Source of the DNA: GCA-003244245 sp038276315 | GTDB taxonomy: Bacteria; Actinomycetota; Actinomycetes; Mycobacteriales; Pseudonocardiaceae | Direction of reading: 5' to 3' | DNA: 64,000 nucleotides | Assembly: GCA_038276315.1 (NCBI GenBank) | Contig: JBBPZY010000293.1 | Coordinates: forward strand, 1-64,000 | In this document: positions 27,631-36,536 of the stretch, piece after piece | How the letters are laid out: the number at the start of each line of letters is the position of its first letter | How positions within the stretch are numbered: position 1 is the stretch's first letter | Notes under the pieces: model-generated | What the model saw: only the letters and a program-made list of their open reading frames with translations | What the model was told of the DNA's origin: nothing | Databases searched by the model: none | Program-made: the position numbers and the translations under genes

Positions 27631-29844
27631 CTACCTCTTCGAGCGGCGTCGAGACGGCAGCGCGGTGCCCGCAACGAGCAGCAGCAGTGCACCCTCGATC
27701 AGCAAGAGCGCCGTCCTGGGAACGTCCGAGCGGACTACCCGAACTTCGGCAGAGCTACCCCCCACCGGCACCGCGACCTGGTGGCCCCACCCGCGTACCA
27801 CCGGAACCGAACGACCATCCACGCTGGCCTGCCAGCCCGGCTCGTCGTTAGCGGCGACCACGAGCAACCGTCCGTCCGCCCCGGGCGCTACGCGAACTGC
27901 CAGCTGCGGCGGCTGGACCGGCGCGAGCACCCCGCTTACCCCAGGTTCGATGGGTGGAGCGGCGCCGCTGCGCGCCTGCTCCGCCAGCGCAGGCCCCAAC
28001 AGCTCCGCGCCCGACACTGGTCGCACCACTCGCAGAACCGGTCTGCCATCTGCGGTCCGGGGCGCGGGCCGGGCCAGGGGTCCAGCGGCGGCGAGGGCGC
28101 GGACACCCTGCGCAGCGGTGGGAAGTACCACGAATTGCACTCCGGTGGCAGCCACGTCTGCCACCGCGGCGGACGTCTCGCCTGGCTGCCCCGCGCGCAG
28201 TGCCGCGGCCGCCCGCTCCAGTCGGGCCCCGGTGGCACGCAGCGGAGCAATGTCATCGTCGCCGAAGCGTGCGGTCCTCGATCTGGTCAGCCGTACCGGC
28301 TCACTCGGGGCACCTACAACGAGCACTGACGTATCCGCTCGGTCCAGCTCAGCGGCCAGTGATGGCGCCAGTACCGGCAGACCGGCCGGCGGACCGCTGC
28401 TGAGCGGACCGCTGGTCCCCACCGCAACAGCTGCCGCTGACAGCGCCGCCAACCCCACCCACGGCATCGCCGACAATCTCGCAGCCCACTGCTCACCGAA
28501 CCAGCGCCGAGTCGGCTCTGCGGTGCGGCCGGCCAGCAGCACCATCCAGAGCAACCCGCAGGCGGCGAACAGGAGCACACCTCCGGTGAAACCAGGCCGC
28601 GCATCACCACCGGCCAGCGGCCGCATCGGCAACCGAATCAGCAGCGCCACCGCGATGGCGCCCAGCGCCACCATTCCCACCCCCGGCAGCATCGCGCGAG
28701 ATGGCGCAACGGTGAGCACGAGCACCGCCGCCAGCAGCACCACCGCTCCGACCCACGGTGCGGCGCCCGCACCACCGGGATCCAAAGCGAGCAACCGCAG
28801 CCAGCCCGGCACCTGCTCGGGCACCACCGCTCCTACCCCCTGCAACAACACCTCAGGACGTTGAATCACCACTGCCGGCCACGGCAGAAGCAACCCCAGC
28901 GGCAGGAGCACCACGGCGAACAGTCCGACCGCGCGGCGCAGCGTCGTCACCCGGGGGGCCGGGATCACCACGAAGCCGATGAGCACCACGGTCAGTATCA
29001 GCAGGTGCACCAGGGGGGCGAACGCGCCGATCACCGCAATCCCGAGAGCGGTGGCGGCCGCGGTGGACAGCCAGCCACCGGATCGTCTGCTCGTCGCGCC
29101 GCGTAAGACTGAAGCGACACCGGCCAGGACCAGCGGCAGCAGTAGGTAGGTCACCACGACGTCGATTCGGCCCTGCGCCAACCCAGCGATGGCCGGCGGG
29201 AGCAACGCGTAGGCAGCGGCGGCCAGTGCTCGACGCTCGCGACTGACCGGCAGTGCGCGGGTGGCACGATAGGCGGATAGCGCGGCCAGTGGCAGCGCGG
29301 CCAACAGCAGCAACGACACTGCGGCGGCCGGCGACCCCACCGGCAGGCCGAGCATGCCGAGGACAGCCAGGGCAGCCGGCGCGGGGGCCGCGCTGCCGCC
29401 GCCGACCGGGTGCCACGACGCCAGGTAGGACGACCACGTCTGGCCCAGACTCTCCATCGGCAACAACCGGCCACCAGATAAGTCCAGCGCCAGCCGGTGG
29501 CGATTGAGTAGCACGGCGAGCACCGTCATCGCCGCAGCCAGCAACGCGGGCGGGGACAGCAAGAACTCCCGGATGCGCGCGCCGACTCCGACGTCGTCGA
29601 ACGTCAGCACACTGGAGTCACTACCGTCGGTAGCGCTGCGCGGGTTCGTTGGATCGGAATGCTTGGGCAGCGGCGAGGGCCGCGGTCTGGGTCGCGGGCC
29701 GGGCTCCAGCGCTCCGCTGCCCACTGCGCCGTTCTCCATAGGGGCGCTGGGAGCTACCGGCGTCGCGACGTTGCTCGCGCTGCGCGAACCGCCGGCACGG
29801 CGGGCATTGCCGCCACCGGCAGGTACCCCAGCATTGCGCGACAC
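27631..29844 (-). CDS. Large polytopic membrane protein, related to GT2-fusion proteins next to whiB2
   Basis: A 737-residue protein. About 110 residues of disordered Pro/Arg/Ser-rich sequence lead into some 12 hydrophobic segments (from FLLSPPALLAAAMTVLAV to about residue 490). A soluble domain of about 230 residues follows, with a final hydrophobic stretch and a basic end (PSRRRSKR). The layout resembles the C-terminal part of large actinobacterial proteins beside whiB2 that start with a GT2 glycosyltransferase domain. No such domain is present here. GTG 29844 has a GGGAGGAG site; the frame continues upstream into whiB. It likely follows whiB in one transcript. Confidence 0.6.
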   Translation of the reverse strand: MSRNAGVPAGGGNARRAGGSRSASNVATPVAPSAPMENGAVGSGALEPGPRPRPRPSPLPKHSDPTNPRSATDGSDSSVLTFDDVGVGARIREFLLSPPALLAAAMTVLAVLLNRHRLALDLSGGRLLPMESLGQTWSSYLASWHPVGGGSAAPAPAALAVLGMLGLPVGSPAAAVSLLLLAALPLAALSAYRATRALPVSRERRALAAAAYALLPPAIAGLAQGRIDVVVTYLLLPLVLAGVASVLRGATSRRSGGWLSTAAATALGIAVIGAFAPLVHLLILTVVLIGFVVIPAPRVTTLRRAVGLFAVVLLPLGLLLPWPAVVIQRPEVLLQGVGAVVPEQVPGWLRLLALDPGGAGAAPWVGAVVLLAAVLVLTVAPSRAMLPGVGMVALGAIAVALLIRLPMRPLAGGDARPGFTGGVLLFAACGLLWMVLLAGRTAEPTRRWFGEQWAARLSAMPWVGLAALSAAAVAVGTSGPLSSGPPAGLPVLAPSLAAELDRADTSVLVVGAPSEPVRLTRSRTARFGDDDIAPLRATGARLERAAAALRAGQPGETSAAVADVAATGVQFVVLPTAAQGVRALAAAGPLARPAPRTADGRPVLRVVRPVSGAELLGPALAEQARSGAAPPIEPGVSGVLAPVQPPQLAVRVAPGADGRLLVVAANDEPGWQASVDGRSVPVVRGWGHQVAVPVGGSSAEVRVVRSDVPRTALLLIEGALLLLVAGTALPSRRRSKR

Positions 29845-29930
29845 GCCGACTCCTCCCTGTCCATCCCCGTTGGTGGGGGCACACGGTAACGCCCCCCGCG
29901 ACCGGCGCGGACTCCGGGCAGCGGCCAGAA

Positions 29931-30239
29931 TCACCCAGCGCCGCGTTTGAGCCTGCGGCGCTCGCGCTCTGACAGTCCACCCCAAATACCGAACCGCTCA
30001 TCGAAGGCCAACGCGTACTCCAGGCACTCGGCGCGGACCTCGCAGCCAGCACAGATCAGCTTCGCTTCCCTGGTGGATCCGCCCTTCTCGGGAAAGAACG
30101 CCTCTGGATCGGTCTGGGCGCACAGCGCCCGCTCCTGCCAGTCCTGTTGCTCCTGTTGATCGAGCCCGTCGAATGCAAGCCAGTCGCCCTGAAGCTCGAT
30201 CCTGCCCTCCACTGGCCAGCTGATGTCACTCTCATCCAT
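29931..30239 (-). CDS. whiB2: WhiB-family iron-sulfur transcription factor (WhiB2/WhmD-like)
   Basis: A 102-residue WhiB protein. The four cluster cysteines are Cys40, Cys63, Cys66 and Cys72 in the C-x22-C-x2-C-x5-C spacing, followed by the GIWGG turn (84-88) and a basic C terminus (RERRRLKRG) for DNA contact. WhiB proteins bind a 4Fe-4S cluster and the primary sigma factor. The location next to manB/manA and fbiA matches whiB2 (Rv3260c), which controls septation and division; the specific paralogue is inferred from synteny. About 215 bases of non-coding sequence upstream presumably hold its promoter. Confidence 0.92.
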   Translation of the reverse strand: MDESDISWPVEGRIELQGDWLAFDGLDQQEQQDWQERALCAQTDPEAFFPEKGGSTREAKLICAGCEVRAECLEYALAFDERFGIWGGLSERERRRLKRGAG

Positions 30240-30454
30240 GGCGGTCCGCCCTTCTCGCCATAGAGCTCCTCCCCGGTTTCACGCCTTCCCGGGCTACGAG
30301 CCGGGAGAATAACAACCTTGTGATTACACCTCTGTGATCGGGGATGCAAGTCCTAGTGTCGATCCAGAACACTCACTTGGCGTGTTGCAGTTGACACGCC
30401 GTGTAGTCGCTGCGCCGCACTGGTCGCTCACCCGGTCGACGGGCTGGGCAGTCG

Positions 30455-31222
30455 GTGGGTGAGAGTAAGCGGGTGCCTGCCACCGGCTTGGCTCCCAGCC
30501 CACTGTTCCTGCTGCTGCTCGCGACGACCGTGGCCGGTGGCGCGCTCGCGGCGTTGACCAGCGGCACGTCCCGCACCGCCGGCATCGTGGCGCTGGTCCT
30601 CGGCGGGTGGGCGGTCGCCCTGTGCCTTCATGAGTTCGGGCATGCCCTGACGGCCTACCGGGGCGGTGACCGCTCGGTGCGCGCCAAGGGATATCTCACC
30701 CTGGACATCCGGCGCTACACCGACCCGGTGATGTCGCTGCTGATGCCGCTGGCGCTGCTGGCGCTGGGCGGAGTGCCGCTGCCCGGCGGCGCGGTGTGGA
30801 TCAACCGAGCCGCGCTGCGTTCGCGAGCGGTCACCTCGGCGGTGTCGCTGGCCGGGCCGTTGACGAATCTCGCACTAGGGGCCGCGATCACCGCCGTGGT
30901 CGCCGGCAGCGGCCTGCCGGACGGGCTTGCGGCCGGCCTTTCTTATCTCGCACTGGTACAGATCCTCGCGTTCGTGCTCAATATCCTGCCGGTGCCGGGG
31001 TTGGACGGGTTCGGCGTCGTAGAACCCTATTTGCCCGCGCGGGCTCGCAAGTTCGCCGGCAGCCTCGGCTGGTATGCCCCCTTGCTACTATTCGTTTTGA
31101 TCATCGGCGTACCGGCGGTGGGAAATGCACTGTTCGGCGCCAGCTTCGCGGTCTTCGCCGCGCTCGGTGGCGATCCGCTGACAGCGGTGGCCGGCCTCCA
31201 GGAGTTCCTCTTCTGGCGCTGA
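30455..31222 (+). CDS. Site-2 protease family (M50) membrane metallopeptidase
   Basis: A 255-residue polytopic protein with the two M50 signatures. HEFGH (His59, Glu60, His63) lies in a membrane helix, and a later NILPVPGLDG supplies the third zinc ligand Asp. About six hydrophobic segments are visible and there is no PDZ domain. Such proteases cut substrates within the membrane, often anti-sigma factors; no substrate is suggested by the neighbours. The start is the GTG at 30455. It is divergent from whiB and followed after 95 bases by the YihY gene. Confidence 0.85.
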   Translation: MGESKRVPATGLAPSPLFLLLLATTVAGGALAALTSGTSRTAGIVALVLGGWAVALCLHEFGHALTAYRGGDRSVRAKGYLTLDIRRYTDPVMSLLMPLALLALGGVPLPGGAVWINRAALRSRAVTSAVSLAGPLTNLALGAAITAVVAGSGLPDGLAAGLSYLALVQILAFVLNILPVPGLDGFGVVEPYLPARARKFAGSLGWYAPLLLFVLIIGVPAVGNALFGASFAVFAALGGDPLTAVAGLQEFLFWR

Positions 31223-31317
31223 CGAGCTCGCTGGCGGCCAGCCAACTCGACGGCTGATCAGCGCCGGGATAACGTCAGTGTCTTGAGTGCATTGTCCGGG
31301 GACGGCGAGGACGAGCG

Positions 31318-32307
31318 ATGGGTGTCACAGCTCGGCTGGACGGCTTCCAGCGGCGGCATACCTGGTTGGGCTTCCCGTTGGCGGTGGTCTACAAGTTCGT
31401 CGACGATCAGGGTGGCTACCTCGCCGTCCTGATCACCTACTACGGTTTCGTCTCGCTGTTTCCCGGGCTGCTCCTGCTGGTGAGTGTGCTGGGCTACACG
31501 TTGCAGAGCCACCCAGCCTGGCAGCAGGCGGTGCTCGGCTCGGCGCTGCAGCAATTCCCGATCGTCGGACCGCAACTACAGCAGAACGTCAGCTCGATCC
31601 ACGGCAGCAGCCTGGGCGTGATCCTAGGCATCATCGGCGCCGTCTACGGGGGCCTGGGTGTGTCGGTGGCCATCCAGTCGGCGTTGAATCGGGTCTGGGC
31701 CGTGCCCCGCTATGCCCGCCCCGACCCAGTGGTATCCCGGCTACGTGGCCTGGTGCTGTTCCTCCTGATCGGGGCAGTCGTTCTGATCACCACCGCGCTG
31801 GCCGCGATCGGCCCGGTGGCCGCCGGCTACGGCTACGGCGTTGGCGTACGTATCGCGGCGATCGCAATCGCCGCGATGGTCAATGTGGGTGCGTTCCTTA
31901 TCGGGTTTCGGGTGTTGACCGCCCGGGACGTTCCGCTGGCTGACCTGATGCCTGGGGCGATCGGCGCCGGGGTCGCGGTTGAGGTGTTGCAGATCGTGGG
32001 TGCGTTGTTCGTCAGTTATGAGCTCAACGGCGCCTCGCAGATCTACGGCGTCTTCGGGCTGGTTCTCGGATTGTTGGCCTGGCTCTACCTGCAGGCGGTC
32101 ATCGTGGTGTTCTGCGCGGAGATCAACGCGGTGCGAGCGCGCCAGCTTTGGCCCCGCAACCTGCTAACCCCCTTCGTCAACGACGTCACGCTCACTCGCG
32201 CCGACCGAGCGTCCTACCGTTCGTACGTGGACTCCGAACGCTTCACACCTACCCAACAGGTGCACACCACGTTCGACCCGCAGTCCTCGGCCAACGACAA
32301 GCCCTGA
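31318..32307 (+). CDS. YihY/virulence factor BrkB family membrane protein
   Basis: A 329-residue inner membrane protein of the YihY (former RNase BN) family. Six membrane segments are visible, with the typical GGYLAVLITYYGFVSLFP segment near residue 38 and INAVRARQLWPRN near the end of the membrane part. The C-terminal 50 residues are soluble. The function of the family is unresolved; lipid or solute transport has been suggested. It is followed by cofD after eight bases and may share its transcript. Confidence 0.88.
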   Translation: MGVTARLDGFQRRHTWLGFPLAVVYKFVDDQGGYLAVLITYYGFVSLFPGLLLLVSVLGYTLQSHPAWQQAVLGSALQQFPIVGPQLQQNVSSIHGSSLGVILGIIGAVYGGLGVSVAIQSALNRVWAVPRYARPDPVVSRLRGLVLFLLIGAVVLITTALAAIGPVAAGYGYGVGVRIAAIAIAAMVNVGAFLIGFRVLTARDVPLADLMPGAIGAGVAVEVLQIVGALFVSYELNGASQIYGVFGLVLGLLAWLYLQAVIVVFCAEINAVRARQLWPRNLLTPFVNDVTLTRADRASYRSYVDSERFTPTQQVHTTFDPQSSANDKP

Positions 32308-32315
32308 TCACTGCC

Positions 32316-33308
32316 GTGAAGATCGTGGTGCTGGTCGGCGGCGTCGGTGGCGCCCGGTTCCTACTCGGACTCAAGACCGCGCTCGGTTTCGACGACAATG
32401 ACGACAATGACACTGACACGCATGACACCGCTGCACATAACATCACCGCAGTCGTCAACACCGGCGACGACATCTGGCTGCACGGACTGCGGATCTGCCC
32501 GGATCTGGACACCTGCATGTATACCCTCGGCGGCGGCATCGATGCCGACCGCGGCTGGGGGCGGACCGGTGAGACCTGGGTGGTCAAAGCGGAGCTGGCG
32601 CGCTATGGGGCTGATCCGGAGTGGTTCGGGCTGGGCGATCTGGACCTGGCGACACACCTGGTCCGCACCCGGATGCTCCAAGCCGGCTACCCACTGTCCG
32701 CGGTGACCGCGGCGCTGTGCGATCGGTGGCGCCCCGGGGTGCGGCTGCTGCCGGCCACCGATGATCGCTGCGAGACCCATGTCGTGGTCGCCGACGAGCA
32801 GGGCCGCCGCTCGATGCACTTCCAGGAGTGGTGGATCCGGCACCGCGCGCAACTGCCGGCCATTGAGTTCGTGCCGGTCGACGCGGATACCGCCGAGCCG
32901 GCCGCCGGGGTACTCGACGCGATCGCCGGGGCAGACGCCGTGCTACTCGCGCCGTCGAATCCGGTGGTGTCGATCGGCACTGTGCTGGCTGTACCGGGGA
33001 TCCGACCCGCGCTGCGAAGCGCGTCCGCCCGGGTGATCGGGCTATCCCCGATTGTCGGTGGCCGCGCGGTACGTGGGATGGCCGAGGCCTGCCTAGCCGC
33101 CATCGGTGTGCCGTGTGAAGCGGGCGCGGTGGCCGCGCACTACGGGGCGCGCCGCGCGGGTGGGATCCTCGACGGGTGGCTGGTGCACACCGGGGATCGG
33201 GCGACGGTCCCCGGGATCGAGGTCCGGGAGATCCCGCTGCTGATGACCGACGTTGCGGCGACCGCGGCGATGGCGCGCGCGGCCCTGGATCTCGCTGCGC
33301 CGCAGTGA
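32316..33308 (+). CDS. cofD: 2-phospho-L-lactate transferase (F420 biosynthesis)
   Basis: A 330-residue CofD/FbiA. It transfers a phospholactyl-type moiety (phosphoenolpyruvyl in mycobacteria) from the guanylated donor to the deazaflavin Fo. The N-terminal nucleotide-binding VLVGGVGGARFLLGLK, the NTGDDIWLHGLR segment and PSNPVVSIG are all present. GTG 32316 is the normal start. Residues 25-40 are an Asp/Asn/Thr-rich insertion (FDDNDDNDTDTHDT) between the first strand-helix unit and the ITAVVNTGDD strand; the underlying DNA contains a GACGACAAT direct repeat. The stop overlaps the fbiB start (GTGA). Confidence 0.94.
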   Translation: MKIVVLVGGVGGARFLLGLKTALGFDDNDDNDTDTHDTAAHNITAVVNTGDDIWLHGLRICPDLDTCMYTLGGGIDADRGWGRTGETWVVKAELARYGADPEWFGLGDLDLATHLVRTRMLQAGYPLSAVTAALCDRWRPGVRLLPATDDRCETHVVVADEQGRRSMHFQEWWIRHRAQLPAIEFVPVDADTAEPAAGVLDAIAGADAVLLAPSNPVVSIGTVLAVPGIRPALRSASARVIGLSPIVGGRAVRGMAEACLAAIGVPCEAGAVAAHYGARRAGGILDGWLVHTGDRATVPGIEVREIPLLMTDVAATAAMARAALDLAAPQ

Positions 33309-34657
33309 TCGATCACGCGGTCCCAGGTGAAGTCCGCATCCTGCCGGTTCGAGGATTGCCCGAGTTCCGACCCGGCGACGATCTGATCGGCGCGCTGGTC
33401 ACCGCCGCGCCGTGGCTCGTCGACGGTGATGTCGTCGTCGTCACCAGCAAGGTCGTGTCGAAGGTTGAGGGACGGCTGATCACGGTGCCGGCTGATCCGT
33501 CGGAGCGCGACGCCGCGCGCCGCGCGCTGGTCGCCACCGAGGCCCGGCGGGTGATCGCTCGCCGCGGTGACACGTTGATCACCGAGAACTTCCTGGGCGT
33601 GGTGCAGGCCGCGTCGGGAGTGGATTCGTCGAATGTGGCGCCTGATGAGGTCGCACTGCTGCCGGTCGACCCGGATGCCAGCGCCGCGCGGCTACGTCAT
33701 GGGCTGGCTACGCAGCTCGGCGTCGATGTCGCCGTGGTGATCACCGACACGATGGGCCGGGCGTGGCGAATCGGGCAGACCGATACGGCGATCGGCGCCG
33801 CCGGGTTGAACGTGCTGCACCGCTACCTGGGCACCGTCGACCGGCACGGCAACGAACTGGCGGTCACCGAGGTGGCCATCGCTGACGAGGTGGCCGCCGC
33901 CGCCGACCTCGTCAAGGGCAAGCTGGCGGGAGTGCCGGTGGCGGTCCTGCGCGGGTTGGCTCGTGGCGACGACGCCAGTACCGCGGCCGATCTGATCCGC
34001 CCGCGGACCGACGATCTGTTCTGGTTGGGCACCGACGAGGCGATCGAACGGGGGCGCGTCGCGGGCCGAGCGGAGGCGGTGCTGTTGCGCCGATCGGTGC
34101 GCTCGTATCGTGGCGACCGGGTAGATCCGGAGGCACTGCGCCGCGCGGTCGGGGTCGCGCTGCGCGCGCCGGCACCGCACCACACCCGGCCCGTGCGATT
34201 CGTCTGGCTGGCCGATCGGCGGGTCCGGCGCCGGTTGCTCGACGCGATGCGCCAGGCCTGGCGGGCCGACCTGCACTGCGACGGGCTGACCGCGGACCGC
34301 ATCGAGCGCCGGGTGCGGCGCGGCGACCTGCTCTACGACGCGCCGGAGATGCTGGTGCCGGTCGCGGTTCCCGACGGCGCGCACGCCTACCCCGACACCC
34401 GCCGGCAAGCCGCCGAGGAGGCGATGTTCACCGTCGCCGCTGGTGCGGCCGTGCAGGGCCTGCTGGTAGCACTGGCCGCTGAGGGGCTGGGCTCCTGCTG
34501 GGTCGGCTCGACGTTGTTCTGCCCGGATCTGGTTCGCGCCGAGCTCACGTTGCCACCGGACTGGCGTCCGCTCGGGGCGATCGCCGTCGGTTACCCTACG
34601 CAACCGCTGCAACCGCGCCCACCGGGTGATCCGGATGATGGATTGGTACTGCGATAA
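33305..34657 (+). CDS. fbiB: Bifunctional F420:glutamate ligase / FMN-dependent reductase
   Basis: A 450-residue fusion. Residues 1 to about 245 are the CofE ligase (VTSKVVSKVEGR, ENFLGVVQAASGVDSSN, ITDTMGRAWRIGQTD) that adds glutamates to F420-0. Residues from about 258 on are a nitroreductase-fold domain (RRSVRSYRGDRVD, PEMLVPVAVPDG) which in mycobacterial FbiB reduces dehydro-F420-0. The GTG start at 33305 overlaps the cofD stop by four bases, giving the coupled fbiA-fbiB pair that with fbiC (not here) makes F420. Confidence 0.94.
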   Translation: MIDHAVPGEVRILPVRGLPEFRPGDDLIGALVTAAPWLVDGDVVVVTSKVVSKVEGRLITVPADPSERDAARRALVATEARRVIARRGDTLITENFLGVVQAASGVDSSNVAPDEVALLPVDPDASAARLRHGLATQLGVDVAVVITDTMGRAWRIGQTDTAIGAAGLNVLHRYLGTVDRHGNELAVTEVAIADEVAAAADLVKGKLAGVPVAVLRGLARGDDASTAADLIRPRTDDLFWLGTDEAIERGRVAGRAEAVLLRRSVRSYRGDRVDPEALRRAVGVALRAPAPHHTRPVRFVWLADRRVRRRLLDAMRQAWRADLHCDGLTADRIERRVRRGDLLYDAPEMLVPVAVPDGAHAYPDTRRQAAEEAMFTVAAGAAVQGLLVALAAEGLGSCWVGSTLFCPDLVRAELTLPPDWRPLGAIAVGYPTQPLQPRPPGDPDDGLVLR

Positions 34658-34666
34658 TCCATTGCG

Positions 34667-35248
34667 ATGATCACCACACCGAAGATCACCGTACCTGATG
34701 CGCCAGCACCCCAAGCCGCAGCACCGAATGCCGCTGTGCACGCTGATGCGACGCAGACGCTGTCGCGCTGGCAGCCCGGCGACCGCGGTCAGCGCGCCCT
34801 GCTCCAAGCCTTCCTCGGGTTCCTGGCCGCCTGCCCGGACGCCTGCGCCCGGTCCTGCGTTCCCGGCCATTTGACGGCGTCCGCGGTGGTCCTCTCGCAC
34901 GACCGGACGCAGGTGCTGCTGACCCTGCATCCCCGGGTCGGGCGCTGGGTTCAGCTCGGCGGGCACTGTGAGGAGGGTGATGCCGGGCTCGCTGCGGCGG
35001 CGTTGCGGGAGGCGGCGGAGGAATCCGGCATCAGCAATCTGGAGATCGATCCGCAGCCACTGCACCTGGACATCCACCCGATCACCTGCTCGCTGGGTCT
35101 GCCCACCCGGCATTTCGACGTGCGGTTCCTGCTGCAGGCCCCGGCGGGCGCCACCCCGCTGCGTAGCTCAGAGTCCCTAGACCTCGCCTGGTGGCCGGTG
35201 GACGCACCGCCACCCGACGTAGCACCCATCCTCGCGGCCCTCCGATGA
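34667..35248 (+). CDS. Nudix hydrolase
   Basis: A 193-residue protein with an intact Nudix box at residues 99-121 (GGHCEEGDAGLAAAALREAA then EESGI), fitting G-x5-E-x7-REUxEExGU. The flanking strands WVQLGGH and the VRFLLQAP region complete the fold. Nudix enzymes cleave nucleoside diphosphates linked to another moiety; the substrate here is unknown. The first 60 residues are low-complexity Ala/Pro and then helical. It begins nine bases after fbiB, so it is probably the last gene of the F420 transcript. Confidence 0.85.
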   Translation: MITTPKITVPDAPAPQAAAPNAAVHADATQTLSRWQPGDRGQRALLQAFLGFLAACPDACARSCVPGHLTASAVVLSHDRTQVLLTLHPRVGRWVQLGGHCEEGDAGLAAAALREAAEESGISNLEIDPQPLHLDIHPITCSLGLPTRHFDVRFLLQAPAGATPLRSSESLDLAWWPVDAPPPDVAPILAALR

Positions 35249-35369
35249 TGCCGTTCCGAGCCGAGGCGCGATTCGTGGGGTCAGCTCGGCGAGTCGGGGA
35301 CCGCTTCGTTGCGCCGATACTGGCCGTCACTGTCAGTGACGCCTGGATAACAGCCGTCGCGCTGTGTGT

Positions 35370-35389
35370 AGTTGCCGGATCCGGCAACT
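35370..35389. terminator. Perfect 20-bp palindrome between convergent genes
   Basis: AGTTGCCGGATCCGGCAACT is a perfect palindrome, followed by a short T run on the plus strand, midway between the convergent Nudix and EamA genes. It may be a bidirectional terminator, though the tight loop is unusual. Confidence 0.4.
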
Positions 35390-35522
35390 TTTCGCTCGAA
35401 GTTGCCAGCTGTGGCACCTGCGTAATCGATCCACCCGCGCTCTTTGTGGGACAGAAGTGGCGGAGGAGAAACGCCGTACCCGATCTTGAGCCAGCCCTGT
35501 GACGGTACCGGACTGAGGCCCC

Positions 35523-36536
35523 TCACTCACCGCTGCGATGTTGTGGGCCGGGCCCATTGCCCCCGGCCGCGGCTCGCACCTTTGGCAGCGCGGCGGTGGG
35601 CTCCGGCGGGCGGCCGGTGCTGCGCCGAACGAGGCCGACGCCGGCGAGCACCACGGCCATGCCGACGAACATTCGGAAGCTCAGGGACTCGCCCAGTACG
35701 GCGACTCCGAGCAGGACGGCGACCACCGGGATCAGATAGGTGACGGTGGAGGCCACCGTCAGGCCATCGTCGGTGATCAGCCGGTAGTTCAAGACGTAGG
35801 CGACGCCGGTGCCGAGCAGTCCGAGCACAGCGACGCTGCCGATGGCGTCCAGGCGCAGGTGCGGCGCATGCCAGCCGACCGGCAGGGCAAGCGCCGAAAG
35901 CACGGTGGCGGCGGTGAGCTGGCCAGCGGACAGGACCGTCGGGGCCAGGTCACGGCCGGTGAGGAACCGGCCCACGTACACGAACATCACCCCATACAGG
36001 GCAGCTGCGGTGAGGCAGGCCGTGGCACCACTGAGGCTGCCGCCGGATCGCCACGGCGCGACGATCACCAGGGTGCCGGCGAAGCCAACGAGCAGGCCAG
36101 CCGCCCGGGACGCCGACATCGCGCGCTCGGTGCGCGCCAACAATGCCACCGCGATCGTCCACAGCGGAGTCGTCGCGTTGAGGATGGCGGCCAGGCTCGA
36201 GTCGACGCTGCGTTCGCCGACACCGAACAGGAAGAACGGCACCACGTTACCGACGGTCGCAGCCACCGCGAGGTGCACCCACACGATCAGCCCGCGCGGC
36301 ATCCGCAGGCCGCGGATCCGGCAGATCACCAGCAGCAGGCCGGCCGCGAGCAGCAACCGCAGGAACACCAGTTGCATCGGCGTGAAACCGCGGAGTCCGA
36401 TCTTGATCCACACGAAGCTGGATCCCCAGAGCACGGCGAGCAGCGCGAGGCGTACGACGCTGCCGCGCCGGGCCGTCAGCCTTCCCATCTGCCCAGCCTG
36501 GCCGAATTCCTTGCGACCGGATAACCCTTTATTCAC
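35523..36536 (-). CDS. EamA/DMT family transporter
   Basis: A 337-residue membrane protein with ten predicted helices in two EamA repeats (first repeat from LALLAVLWGSSFVWIKIGLRG, second from ACLTAAALYGVMFVYVGRF). The family exports amino acids, purines or other metabolites. The start GTG at 36536 overlaps the stop of the glycosylase gene (GTGA), so it is coupled to it. The C-terminal 35 residues are a soluble Pro/Arg tail. Confidence 0.9.
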   Translation of the reverse strand: MNKGLSGRKEFGQAGQMGRLTARRGSVVRLALLAVLWGSSFVWIKIGLRGFTPMQLVFLRLLLAAGLLLVICRIRGLRMPRGLIVWVHLAVAATVGNVVPFFLFGVGERSVDSSLAAILNATTPLWTIAVALLARTERAMSASRAAGLLVGFAGTLVIVAPWRSGGSLSGATACLTAAALYGVMFVYVGRFLTGRDLAPTVLSAGQLTAATVLSALALPVGWHAPHLRLDAIGSVAVLGLLGTGVAYVLNYRLITDDGLTVASTVTYLIPVVAVLLGVAVLGESLSFRMFVGMAVVLAGVGLVRRSTGRPPEPTAALPKVRAAAGGNGPGPQHRSGE

